DNA of 64,000 nucleotides from Allocatelliglobosispora scoriae (GTDB lineage Bacteria > Actinomycetota > Actinomycetes > Mycobacteriales > Micromonosporaceae), in NCBI RefSeq assembly GCF_014204945.1, contig NZ_JACHMN010000003.1:3030319-3094318 (forward strand), read 5' to 3'. Below are positions 9,044 through 16,571 of the stretch, one piece after another (the first letter of the stretch is position 1; each line of letters starts with the position of its first letter). A program made the position numbers and the translations under genes. The notes under the pieces were generated by a model. It worked only from the letters and a program-made list of their open reading frames with translations. It did no database searches and was not told the DNA's origin.

Positions 9044-9925
9044 ATGGCCGCACCACGCCACACCAGCCTGCTCGCCCTCTACCCCCGCATCACCGCCCGC
9101 GACCGGCACCTGCTGCAACTGCTCGACGACCACCAGGTCCTCACCACCCCGCAGATCCACACCCTGCTCTTCGGCGCCCGCCGCACCTGCCAGGAACGCC
9201 TCGGCGAGCTCCACACCCTCGGCCTCATCGACCGGTTCCGGTTCCCCCGGCCCGGCGGCGGCAGCCAACCCTGGCACTGGACCCTCGGCCACCACGGCCA
9301 CCGCTTCCAGGCCGCCGCCCACGGACTGCCCGAACCCACCGCCCGCGCCACCCGCGACCGCACCCACCGCCTGTCGGCCAACCCGCGCCTGAACCACCTC
9401 ACCGCCACCAACGACTTCTTCGTCCGTCTCGCCGCCCACACCCGCACCGACCCCGCCCGGCAGCTCACCCGGTGGTGGTCCGAACGCACCGCCACCGAAC
9501 GCTTCCTCGGCGTCCGCCCCGACGGCCACGGCATCTGGACCACCCCGGACACCAGCACCGGGTTCTTCCTCGAATGCGACCTCGGTACCGAGACGCTGCA
9601 CCGCGTCGCCGCGAAACTCGACGGGTACGCCCGGCTCGCCGCCGGCGGCGGCCCCCGCTACCCGGTGCTGTTCTGGCTGGGCAACCCCGGCCGGGAGGAG
9701 CACCTCCATCCGCTGCTGCGCGGTCACGTCGTCGTCTCCGCGACGTCGGGCCACGACAGTGACCCGTCCGGATCGGTCTGGTTGCCCGCCGGCGGCTGGC
9801 ACCGGGTCCATCTGGGCCAGCTGCCGAGCTCGCACGGCCCTGACAACGCCGTCAACCCGAACTGGCGCAACGGCGTACTGGACCTCGCCGGAGATCATCA
9901 GTGGGTTGCGAGAACGTCCATGTGA
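9044..9925 (+). CDS. Replication-relaxation family protein
   Basis: 293-aa protein of the Replic_Relax family found on actinobacterial conjugative elements and plasmids, thought to act in DNA processing at transfer or replication origins. Seen: an N-terminal winged-helix pattern (ITARDRHLLQLLDDHQVLTT then QIHTLLFGARRTCQERLGEL, then HTLGLIDRFRFPRPGG), a middle RLNHLTATNDFFVRLAAHT block, and a C-terminal endonuclease-like fold with TGFFLECDLGTETLHRVAAK and YPVLFWL. All are family hallmarks. GGGGAA lies before the start at 9044. Because no classical relaxase is visible in the window, this is the best candidate for a relaxosome or origin-binding protein. Confidence 0.82.
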   Translation: MAAPRHTSLLALYPRITARDRHLLQLLDDHQVLTTPQIHTLLFGARRTCQERLGELHTLGLIDRFRFPRPGGGSQPWHWTLGHHGHRFQAAAHGLPEPTARATRDRTHRLSANPRLNHLTATNDFFVRLAAHTRTDPARQLTRWWSERTATERFLGVRPDGHGIWTTPDTSTGFFLECDLGTETLHRVAAKLDGYARLAAGGGPRYPVLFWLGNPGREEHLHPLLRGHVVVSATSGHDSDPSGSVWLPAGGWHRVHLGQLPSSHGPDNAVNPNWRNGVLDLAGDHQWVARTSM

Positions 9926-10362
9926 TCTGCACGCCAGAGCGGGATCGTCGACGCCTGCTGCGGTCGGACACGATCGTGCCGCCTTCTGCGCTGTCCGCTG
10001 ACGCCGCCGACGAGCGCGCCGCCCGGGGGGCGGCCCCGCGCGTTTCCGTCCGTCAGAACCTGGGGACGCGATGACCGGCTCACGCTGACCTCCCGGCGGG
10101 CGGGTGGCCGGTATCGGTCTCGACGGCGAGCCGGGATCCGCGGGATCGGAGCGGAGGAGATGGACAGGAGTCGGGAAACGATGGGTGGCGACCCGCTCAG
10201 GTTCGGTACCGGTCGCCGTGGCCGTGTTCGTCCCTGCGGGGGGCGCACATCGGCTCGACCGTCCGGAGTGCGTGGACCCGGCCGGGGGGCCGGGTCCGGC
10301 GCAGGGCCGACCGGCTCGAGCGACAGGGATTCTGAACGTCGGCTTCCAGCGCGAGGTGTATC
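9926..10362. other. Gap with no gene recognised
   Basis: About 440 bases between the replication-relaxation gene and the GTPase operon. Overlapping open frames are short or shadows and none resembles a protein family. It may hold the GTPase-operon promoter. I looked for a strong inverted repeat or oriT-like nick region and saw none. Confidence 0.4.
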
Positions 10363-11343
10363 TTGATCGACAACGTCCCGCCGATAAGGAACAGGTGGGA
10401 AGAGTCCGAGAGGGTCATGGCCAATCCGGGGTTCCGGTTCGCAGGCCCGGATGTCAAGATCAAAGACATATCCCGTGGATTGATGACGAACGTCGTCCCG
10501 ATCTCGGTGTCTGGTACACGAGGCGCGGGGAAGTCGGACTTCTTCGACGCGCTGGTCGGAGCCGGGCCGACGGATTCCGGAATGAGCCGGGAGCTCGAAT
10601 CGCACGATATCGAAGTCTCGCGCGGGGGGCGCAAGGTCACCTGCACCATCGTGGTCCCCCCGGCCCAGGACGGGCAGATCAAGAAGAAGGCCTTCGAGGG
10701 GTTCTTCGAGCACCAGCACTTCCCGAGGGGCGCGATCCATGTCGTCTCCGGCGGCTACGACCGAGTCTGGCGCGACGAAGAGCAACTCCCGCTGCTGGAG
10801 GAGCTGCGGTATGAAACGGCCCGCGAGGAGGACCGGGTCGCCGCCCTGCTCGGGCAGACCATGGCCGGAGAAGAGATCACCCAGGTCCTGATCGACAAGC
10901 ACATGCCGACACCCGGTCAGCTACTGCGCAAGGTGATGCGCGTGGCCGAACTGCAGGAGTTCAAGGACGTCTGCCGGGCGCTGGCGAGCGCCTGGCGTCA
11001 GGCGGAGACCGACGAGAAGCTGTGGCTCATCATCGTGGTGACCAAGGCGGACCTGTGGTGGCAGGACCACCTCGACGAGATCAAGTCCTACTACCTGCCT
11101 CCGGCGACGGGCCCGGGGTCGCCGTTCACGGGGGCGCTGAGGGCGCTGGGGCAGGCGGTGGGAACGAAGCTGGTCAACGTCGCCGTCCTTCCGTTCGCCA
11201 GCAACAACAGCACCTTCTCGTTCGGTGACCTGATCGCTGACTCCACCGAACCTCACGTTCAGGCGTCCTGCCTGGATGACGAGTCCATCACCGCATTGCA
11301 GCAGGCCCTTCGGCACACGTTAGGGGAATTCAATGGGGTCTGA
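10363..11343 (+). CDS. P-loop small GTPase-like protein
   Basis: 326-aa cytoplasmic protein, probably a GTP-dependent switch. Seen: Walker A SGTRGAGKSDFF at residues 50-61, and a G4-type motif VVTKADLWW near 225-233 (TKAD in place of NKxD) after a hydrophobic strand LWLIIVV. The G3 DxxG motif is not canonical; PPAQDGQ near 101-107 is the nearest match. The TTG start at 10363 has GCGAGGTG seven bases upstream; ATG at 10417 is an alternative that still keeps the P-loop. It is first of three overlapping genes, the other two encoding small membrane proteins, suggesting a membrane-recruited GTPase module. The precise family is unknown. Confidence 0.68.
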   Translation: MIDNVPPIRNRWEESERVMANPGFRFAGPDVKIKDISRGLMTNVVPISVSGTRGAGKSDFFDALVGAGPTDSGMSRELESHDIEVSRGGRKVTCTIVVPPAQDGQIKKKAFEGFFEHQHFPRGAIHVVSGGYDRVWRDEEQLPLLEELRYETAREEDRVAALLGQTMAGEEITQVLIDKHMPTPGQLLRKVMRVAELQEFKDVCRALASAWRQAETDEKLWLIIVVTKADLWWQDHLDEIKSYYLPPATGPGSPFTGALRALGQAVGTKLVNVAVLPFASNNSTFSFGDLIADSTEPHVQASCLDDESITALQQALRHTLGEFNGV

Positions 11344-11782
11344 AGAAGCCGAAGAACTGGCAGCTCCGATGTCGACCGCCGACTTCTACGACACGCTTCA
11401 GCGAATCGAGTCCGTCCACCTGACCGTCGAGTCTGCGAACGAGCGGCTGCATCGATATGTCGTCGGGCAGGTGGTGGCAGGTGTCGTACTCGTCGTTGCC
11501 GCGGCGTCCGTCGTCGCTGCGGGGGCACCCGCCGCCGGTGCTGCCGCCGTCGGCCTGCTGGCCCTGGGCGGCGGGGCGGTGATCGCGATCGGCACCAGCC
11601 GGCTGCTGATCCGCCCGGTCCGCACCCAGGCGCGCAGAGACGAGGCCATGGTGGTGGAGGCCGCCAACATGCTCCGCGAGATCCTGCCGCATCTCGCCAG
11701 GCGGGAGCAGTGGGGTCCGGTCAGCTACCGGCTGGCCGAGACCAGAATCGCACGTTTTCAATTCTTCCTGGAGGACCGATGA
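11333..11782 (+). CDS. Small two-helix membrane protein
   Basis: 149-aa protein of unknown function. Seen: a soluble N-terminal region with an amphipathic, possibly coiled-coil stretch (DFYDTLQRIESVHLTVES), two long Ala/Val/Gly-rich transmembrane helices (about residues 44-63 and 67-92), and a charged cytosolic tail with RRDEAMVVEAANMLREIL. The start lies 11 nt inside the GTPase gene with GGGGAA before it, so the two are coupled. It probably acts with the GTPase at the membrane; that is inferred from operon structure alone. Confidence 0.6.
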   Translation: MGSEEAEELAAPMSTADFYDTLQRIESVHLTVESANERLHRYVVGQVVAGVVLVVAAASVVAAGAPAAGAAAVGLLALGGGAVIAIGTSRLLIRPVRTQARRDEAMVVEAANMLREILPHLARREQWGPVSYRLAETRIARFQFFLEDR

Positions 11783-12135
11783 GCGACGCCGAGCCGCTGA
11801 AGCAGAAGCGACCCACCTGGACATGGATGGAGCGCGCCCTGACGCTGGCCGCGATCGCCGAGCTGGCCTACTCCGTCACGACCTTCGTGGGCAAGGGCTC
11901 GATCCGCCTGTCGGAGTTCTTCGGAGATCACGCGGGTGTCGCCTACTCCGTCGCCGGCGTCTTCTGCGTGGTCGGCACGGTCGTGGCAGGTGTCGCCTAC
12001 TGGAAGTACCGCAAGCCCTTCGTCCCGTTCGGGCCGGACCGCGGACGCCACCTGCGTCGCCTGGTCCTGTTCGGAATCTTCCTGATCGGGTCGTCGGTGC
12101 TGGCCGCCGCCCTGACCGCTGTCGCCGCCGGTTGA
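11779..12135 (+). CDS. Small three-helix membrane protein
   Basis: 118-aa protein, third gene of the GTPase operon. Seen: a basic start (EPLKQKRPTWTWMER), three hydrophobic segments (about residues 20-36, 53-74 and 94-116) and a basic loop KYRKPFVPFGPDRGRH. ATG at 11779 overlaps the preceding stop as ATGA and has GGAGG upstream (CTGGAGGACCG); an earlier in-frame start would overlap the preceding gene heavily and is rejected. Function unknown. Confidence 0.62.
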   Translation: MSDAEPLKQKRPTWTWMERALTLAAIAELAYSVTTFVGKGSIRLSEFFGDHAGVAYSVAGVFCVVGTVVAGVAYWKYRKPFVPFGPDRGRHLRRLVLFGIFLIGSSVLAAALTAVAAG

Positions 12136-12871
12136 CGGGATCCGCCGAAGAGTCGGGGCCGGCGCTGAACGGTGCCTGCCCCGGTCACATCGACCTTATC
12201 AGGGGTCGAGCAGCGCGGCCCGGCTGAGAGCACCTGCCTGTTCGGGTGCCCAGGCGTGTCGACGCTCGGCGGTCGCCGGACCTGTCGCTGCTTGCGGCGA
12301 GGGTCGCGCGCGCAGGTGTCGAGCGGACGCCACGGCGTGCGCAGTCATCGTCGACCTCGGTCGTATGGATTTCACGGCGCCGGCCGTCGGACCGGGACAG
12401 CGAGGGCTGCAGGCGTAGGTCGCCGGGGCCGATGAGCGCCGACTGGGCGGGGGCGGACATGGTGACCCGTCCGGCGCCGGGTCGACGCTCGGTTTCGTAC
12501 GTGTCGCCGAGGAGCATGTCTTCGACAGCGGACTGATCTGCGCGCGCTACCGGACCCGCTGAGTACGTCGGCTGCTGCAGGACAGGCAGCCGGCTCGGCG
12601 CGCCATGGCGAACAATTGGCCTGACAGGGCCTGACACAGCGGACGTACGCCTGACAGCCCAGGTCATCGGCAGGGTCCGCCGCCTTCTGACAGGTGCCTC
12701 CTGTCAGGCGCGGTGTTTACGGTGACCGCACATCGCATCTCATCCGCCCTCGCCCGACCTGCCCGCCATCGCGGGACCACCCAGCCCACCGCACCGGTCG
12801 GCTCCTGGTCCGCCTCGGCCACAGCGCAGCGCTCGCGCGATCGGACCCCGCCTCACCGTCGAAGGAACCCC
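12136..12871. other. 736-base intergenic region with regulatory motifs
   Basis: No convincing gene. A 160-codon minus-strand frame at 12185-12667 has low-complexity, Arg-rich composition and is probably a shadow. The right part holds the CTGACAG motif cluster described separately, presumably controlling the 12872 gene. Confidence 0.45.
12621..12707. promoter_or_regulatory. CTGACAG motif array with an inverted pair
   Basis: Five sites within 90 bases: CTGACAG at 12621, CTGACAC at 12631, CTGACAG at 12651 and 12687, and CTGTCAG at 12701. The last two form a perfect inverted repeat, CTGACAGG (12687-12694) and CCTGTCAG (12700-12707), with a 5-base spacer, suiting a dimeric repressor. The array lies about 165-250 bases before the 12872 start. 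Matching copies lie at 1365-1410 and 8946. The motif is seen; binding and regulation are inferred. Confidence 0.5.
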
Positions 12872-13573
12872 ATGTCCTCACCTGTGCCTCAAGCCGTCAT
12901 CATCTGCTTCCCCGCCGGCGCCGAACCCGGCCCCGCCGACGCCGTCGACCGGCTCCAGCGCCTCCTGCACTTCGGCGGGCACCTGCAGCCCCGGTTCCGG
13001 ATCCGCCGTGCCGCCCTGACCGGCTGGGTCAGCCGCTGGTCAGCACGGCACCTTCTCGAGACCCGCCGCCGCAACGGGGCGGTCCGGTTCGCCGCCGGCG
13101 GCCGCGTCGGCCGTCTCGACCTCACCGCCACCGTCGCCGCCGCCCATGCGGAGGGAACCGCCGTCTGGCGGGAGTGGGACCGGACCGTCGCCAAGGGCAC
13201 CCTCCGAGCGCGGGTGTGGCAGGAGTTCCTCGACCGGCACCTCGCCGACCCCAAGGCGCTCACCCGCACCGCGGCCAGGCGGGCGTTCGAAGCGCAGCCC
13301 CGCGTCGTCGCCATGATCGCCAGCCACGGCAACCCGGCCGCAGCCCTGCGGTTCGACCCTGACGAGCTCGAGGCGTTCCAGGCCGGCGAGCACGCTTTCG
13401 TGGCTGTGCGGTGGCAGCACGCCATCACCGGCGACGCCCTCATCACCGCCGACGGCCAGGTGCTCGCCCCGGTGACCGGTTCGCTCGCCGACCGGATCCG
13501 CTACCAGCAGCGTGCCGCCGCGTACATCCAGCAGGTGAAGTCCCGCGAGTACCTCGTGGCGGTGGCGACCTGA
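12872..13573 (+). CDS. Hypothetical protein of the transfer module
   Basis: 233-aa soluble protein; I do not recognise the family. Seen: an opening AVIICFPAGAEPGPADAVDR, a basic middle (WSARHLLETRRRNGAVRF), a run of amphipathic helices and a C-terminal LADRIRYQQRAAAYIQQV. No membrane segment, nucleotide-binding motif or metal site is evident. ATG at 12872 follows GAAGGAA. It begins a new unit after the CTGACAG array and is followed by a strong hairpin at 13597-13631. Position between transfer genes suggests an element-specific accessory role. Confidence 0.6.
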   Translation: MSSPVPQAVIICFPAGAEPGPADAVDRLQRLLHFGGHLQPRFRIRRAALTGWVSRWSARHLLETRRRNGAVRFAAGGRVGRLDLTATVAAAHAEGTAVWREWDRTVAKGTLRARVWQEFLDRHLADPKALTRTAARRAFEAQPRVVAMIASHGNPAAALRFDPDELEAFQAGEHAFVAVRWQHAITGDALITADGQVLAPVTGSLADRIRYQQRAAAYIQQVKSREYLVAVAT

Positions 13574-13596
13574 CACCTTGTTCGTCTTCCGGATTC

Positions 13597-13631
13597 GGCG
13601 CGGTCGCCCCACCTGATGGGGCGACCGCGCC
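13597..13631 (+). terminator. Hairpin terminator after the 12872 gene
   Basis: A perfect 14-bp inverted repeat: GGCGCGGTCGCCCC (13597-13610) and GGGGCGACCGCGCC (13618-13631) around a 7-base loop, 24 bases after the stop. There is no T-run behind it, which is common in high-GC actinobacteria. It probably ends the 12872 transcript. Confidence 0.65.
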
Positions 13632-13924
13632 GCCACCGGCTGATGAAGGTCCGACCCGGAGCAGGAAGCGGGGCAGTGGCGCGCCGCCGCCGAGTGCCGG
13701 TTCGACCTCCTTGACGACCGCGACGTGATCACCGAGTCGTAGCCGGCCGGCCGCCAGCTCGAACGAGCGGCCGCCGCACCGACAACCCGCAGGCGTACGG
13801 CTGGCTTCGACCGCGCCTGCATATCCACGACGGACCGGACCTTCCCGAGGTCCGGCGATGACGCATGCCTGCAACCCGACCGGCCGAGCCCCACCGGCCC
13901 GGCCGAGCCACCAGGGAGACCCCC

Positions 13925-14650
13925 ATGTTCCTCGCCGATCCCGCGCTGCGCGCGATCGCCGCAGCCACCAACGACGTCCTGCCCGAACACCTGTGGCGCC
14001 ACGACACCGACGGCGGCGACTGGGCGGCCGAGTCCGCCGCCCGCCTGGACAACATCGCCACCGGCTTCAACACCAACGCCCGCCTCCTCAACACCGCCCT
14101 GGCGCAGGTCCGCGACGAGGCCGGCACCGCACTGCGCGACGCCGGCCCGCAGCACCCGCACCACATGGGCACCATCCTGCTGACCGCGGTGTCGCTGCTC
14201 GAACGCCACCAGGTGCTGCGCACCACCCTGGTCGAGGCCTACACCTACTGGCGCCGCCACCAACCGGACCCGCACGACCAGGCCGAACGCCACATCCTCG
14301 CCCAGCGGTATGTGCCTGACGCCGGCGTGCTCACCCTGCGCCGGCACGGCCGCGACACCTGGCACGTCATACCGGACCGCGCCGCCGCGATCCGCTGGGG
14401 TGTCCCGTTCGCCGACCAGCTCATCGGCGCCATCACCGAATCCGGCGACGGGTGGTACCCCGTCGCCTTCCTCCGACCGACCCGGCGGCACGCCCTGCCG
14501 CAGCCCGTCTCCCCGCTGCCCGCCGTCGACACCGACGCCGCCGCCTGCCGCTGCCTGCTGCGGTGGTGGCGGCTGCGCCTGAGCGCCCGATGGCTCGGCC
14601 GCAACCCCACCCAGCTCACCGATGCCGAGATCACCGACCTGACCGCCTGA
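13925..14650 (+). CDS. Hypothetical protein of the transfer module
   Basis: 241-aa soluble protein of unknown family. Seen: mostly helical sequence with TGFNTNARLLNTALAQV, then LLERHQVLRTTLVEAYTYW, a Trp/Arg-rich segment CLLRWWRLRLSARWLGRNP near the C-terminus, and no signal peptide. ATG at 13925 follows CAGGGAGACCC; a start 20 codons upstream is possible but lacks a ribosome site. It runs into the GTG gene at 14663 with a 12-nt gap, so the two form an operon. Confidence 0.58.
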   Translation: MFLADPALRAIAAATNDVLPEHLWRHDTDGGDWAAESAARLDNIATGFNTNARLLNTALAQVRDEAGTALRDAGPQHPHHMGTILLTAVSLLERHQVLRTTLVEAYTYWRRHQPDPHDQAERHILAQRYVPDAGVLTLRRHGRDTWHVIPDRAAAIRWGVPFADQLIGAITESGDGWYPVAFLRPTRRHALPQPVSPLPAVDTDAAACRCLLRWWRLRLSARWLGRNPTQLTDAEITDLTA

Positions 14651-14662
14651 GGAGAACCCGCC

Positions 14663-15310
14663 GTGCAGCACCACGACCAGATCGCCGCCATGATCACCGC
14701 GTACACCGGGCGCACCCCGGACCAGCACGCCCTCGAACCCACCCCGGCCGGCGCCGGAATCCACCCTGCCGCCCGCCGGACCGCGGACCTGCGCCGCGGA
14801 CTGCAGCTCGCACTCGACATCAGCCGCGCCGTCCTCGAAGACGGCGGCGACTTCGGCGCTACGCCCGCCGCCGCCGCCGATCCCGACGGCTCCGTCGTCG
14901 ACTACCACCTCACGGTGATCAAGTACTACCTCACCGCCGTCGAGGACCGTGCCCAGGCCTACCTGAACGCCAGCCGCGAGCTCAGCGCCCTGCTCCACGA
15001 CGCCGACCGCATCCGCTACGCCGAGGACCACCCGCCGCGTGCCGCATACCGGCAGTACACCGCCGTCGGCGAGGACGTCCTCGTCACCGCGCCCCACAGC
15101 ACGGCGTGCCTGACCCTCGGCGTCGCGGGCCGCCCCGTCTGGATCACCGTCCACACCGACACCGCCGAGCTCCTCGGCGTACCCGGCGACCTGCGCGAGC
15201 GGCTGCTGCCCCACCACGACGCAGGCGTCTACCTCGAGGCGGCCACCAACCGCCTCTACGTACTGCGCACCGACGACACCCCGACCTCGCACCAGACGAT
15301 CGGCGGATAG
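14663..15310 (+). CDS. Hypothetical protein of the transfer module
   Basis: 215-aa protein, unrecognised. Seen: a helical N-terminal half (RRTADLRRGLQLALDISRAV, then VVDYHLTVIKYYLTAVEDRA) and a beta-rich C-terminal half (TACLTLGVAGRPVWITVHTD). The GTG start at 14663 is set by the ribosome site GAGGAGAAC. It is second in the operon with the 13925 gene, and the hairpin terminator at 15404 follows the stop by about 95 bases. No catalytic signature is visible. Confidence 0.58.
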   Translation: MQHHDQIAAMITAYTGRTPDQHALEPTPAGAGIHPAARRTADLRRGLQLALDISRAVLEDGGDFGATPAAAADPDGSVVDYHLTVIKYYLTAVEDRAQAYLNASRELSALLHDADRIRYAEDHPPRAAYRQYTAVGEDVLVTAPHSTACLTLGVAGRPVWITVHTDTAELLGVPGDLRERLLPHHDAGVYLEAATNRLYVLRTDDTPTSHQTIGG

Positions 15311-15403
15311 CGGCACCGCCCCAGTCCGACACCCTCGGCAGCCATCGGCTACCAGAGTTCTCACCTGCTCCGGTACCGCACCGGACGACGCCCCGGACCG
15401 CAC

Positions 15404-15445
15404 CCGGTGGGCCGCCGTCCGGCGGCCCACCGGGGCTTTTTCCGT
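15404..15445 (+). terminator. Rho-independent terminator
   Basis: A 13-bp stem, CCGGTGGGCCGCC (15404-15416) pairing with GGCGGCCCACCGG (15421-15433), tight 4-base loop GTCC, followed by GGCTTTTT. A textbook intrinsic terminator, unusual for such GC-rich DNA. It separates the 13925-15310 operon from the wall-hydrolase gene, whose start is only 15 bases past the T-run, so that gene either depends on read-through or has a promoter inside this segment. Confidence 0.85.
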
Positions 15446-15459
15446 TTCCGGAGGACACC

Positions 15460-16458
15460 ATGAAACACGCCGCCACCGCAGTCGCCGTCACCATCGCCGC
15501 CTGCCTCGGCCTGCCCGTCCTGCTCGCGGGAGCGCTGCTCAGCGGCGGCACCGCCAGCGCCGGCTGCCCCGCCACCGCAACCGCCCCGACCAGCAGCCCC
15601 TGGGACACCGAGCAACTCGACAACGCGGCCACCATCGCCGACACCGGCGTGCTTAAGAACGTCCCCCGCTGGGGATGGACCATCGCCCTCGCCGTCGCCA
15701 TGCAGGAGAGCCGCCTGCGCAACCGGCCCCACCTCGGCGACCGCAACGACCACGACTCCATCGGGCTGTTCCAGCAACGGCCAAGCCAGGGATGGGGGAC
15801 CGCAGCCCAGCTCGCCGACCCCGCCTACCAGGCCGGGAAGTTCTACGACAAGCTCCTGGCCGTCCCCGGCTGGCAGCAGATGCCGCTCACCCGGGCGGCG
15901 CAGGCCGTACAGCGCTCGGCGTTCCCGGACGCCTACGCCAAGTGGGCCGACGACGCGACCCGGCTCCTGGAGGTGTTGACCGGCGGCAGCGAGAACTGCC
16001 TGACGGATGTCGCGCCGAGCCTGCCGGCGGGGTTCACGCTGCCGGTCGGCACACCGCCGCAGGTCGTCACCGCGATCTTCTGGGCGCTCGCGCAGCTCGG
16101 CACGCCGTACCAGTTCGGCGGGTCCTGCACCGCGCCCCGGTCCGGCGACCCCGACCGGCAGTGCGACTGCTCCTCACTGATGCAGCAGGCCTATGCCGCG
16201 GCTGGTGTCGCTCTGCACCGCACCACTGTCGGGCAGGTCCATGACGGTACTCGGATCGCTCGTCCGGACCAGCTTAAGCCGGGTGATCTGATCTTCGTTC
16301 CGGGCAGCCTCGGGACCGCGGACAACCCTCGCCATGTCGGGATGTACATCGGACAGGGCCTGCTTGTGCAGGCGCCCCGAAGCGGTGCCGTCGTGAAGAT
16401 CAGCACGGTGTCGTCGTGGATCGGCAAGATCGCTGAGATCCGCCGGGTCGCGGCTTGA
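15460..16458 (+). CDS. Secreted wall hydrolase: transglycosylase-like plus NlpC/P60 domains
   Basis: 332-aa exported peptidoglycan hydrolase, likely the VirB1-type factor that opens the cell wall for the transfer channel. Seen: a signal peptide (residues 1-27, VLLAGALLSGGTASAG); a lysozyme-like module at about 65-175 with the catalytic Glu in VAMQESRLRN and IGLFQQRPSQGWGT; and an NlpC/P60 (C40) endopeptidase domain at about 200-330 with catalytic Cys237 in CDCSSLMQQAY and His292 in NPRHVGMYIG. ATG at 15460 has GGAGGAC upstream. It follows an intrinsic terminator, so it is probably expressed independently. Two cutting activities, on glycan and on peptide, in one protein is a known arrangement in Gram-positive transfer systems. 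Confidence 0.9.
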   Translation: MKHAATAVAVTIAACLGLPVLLAGALLSGGTASAGCPATATAPTSSPWDTEQLDNAATIADTGVLKNVPRWGWTIALAVAMQESRLRNRPHLGDRNDHDSIGLFQQRPSQGWGTAAQLADPAYQAGKFYDKLLAVPGWQQMPLTRAAQAVQRSAFPDAYAKWADDATRLLEVLTGGSENCLTDVAPSLPAGFTLPVGTPPQVVTAIFWALAQLGTPYQFGGSCTAPRSGDPDRQCDCSSLMQQAYAAAGVALHRTTVGQVHDGTRIARPDQLKPGDLIFVPGSLGTADNPRHVGMYIGQGLLVQAPRSGAVVKISTVSSWIGKIAEIRRVAA

Positions 16459-16571
16459 GACGCGGGCTCAAGCAAGGGGACCCTCGGGGCGGCCGTTCGC
16501 AATACCTCTGGTGCAGCGGCGCCTGGATCCATAAGGTTCGTAGCACGTGTGTTCGAATACGAGGGGGTCTT

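Noticed and set aside
9926..10362. Possible oriT in the gap after the replication-relaxation gene
   Set aside because: Location is suggestive but no inverted repeat or known nick consensus could be found by eye.
12185..12667. 160-codon minus-strand ORF in the intergenic region
   Set aside because: No ribosome site, no family resemblance, covers the operator array; more likely chance.
13040..15430. 796-codon minus-strand frame across three plus-strand genes
   Set aside because: Gly/Val-rich shadow without domains; plus-strand genes have ribosome sites and normal composition.
14452..15459. N-terminal extension of the wall hydrolase frame
   Set aside because: The extension overlaps two other genes and is Arg-rich; the signal peptide and ribosome site fix the start at 15460.
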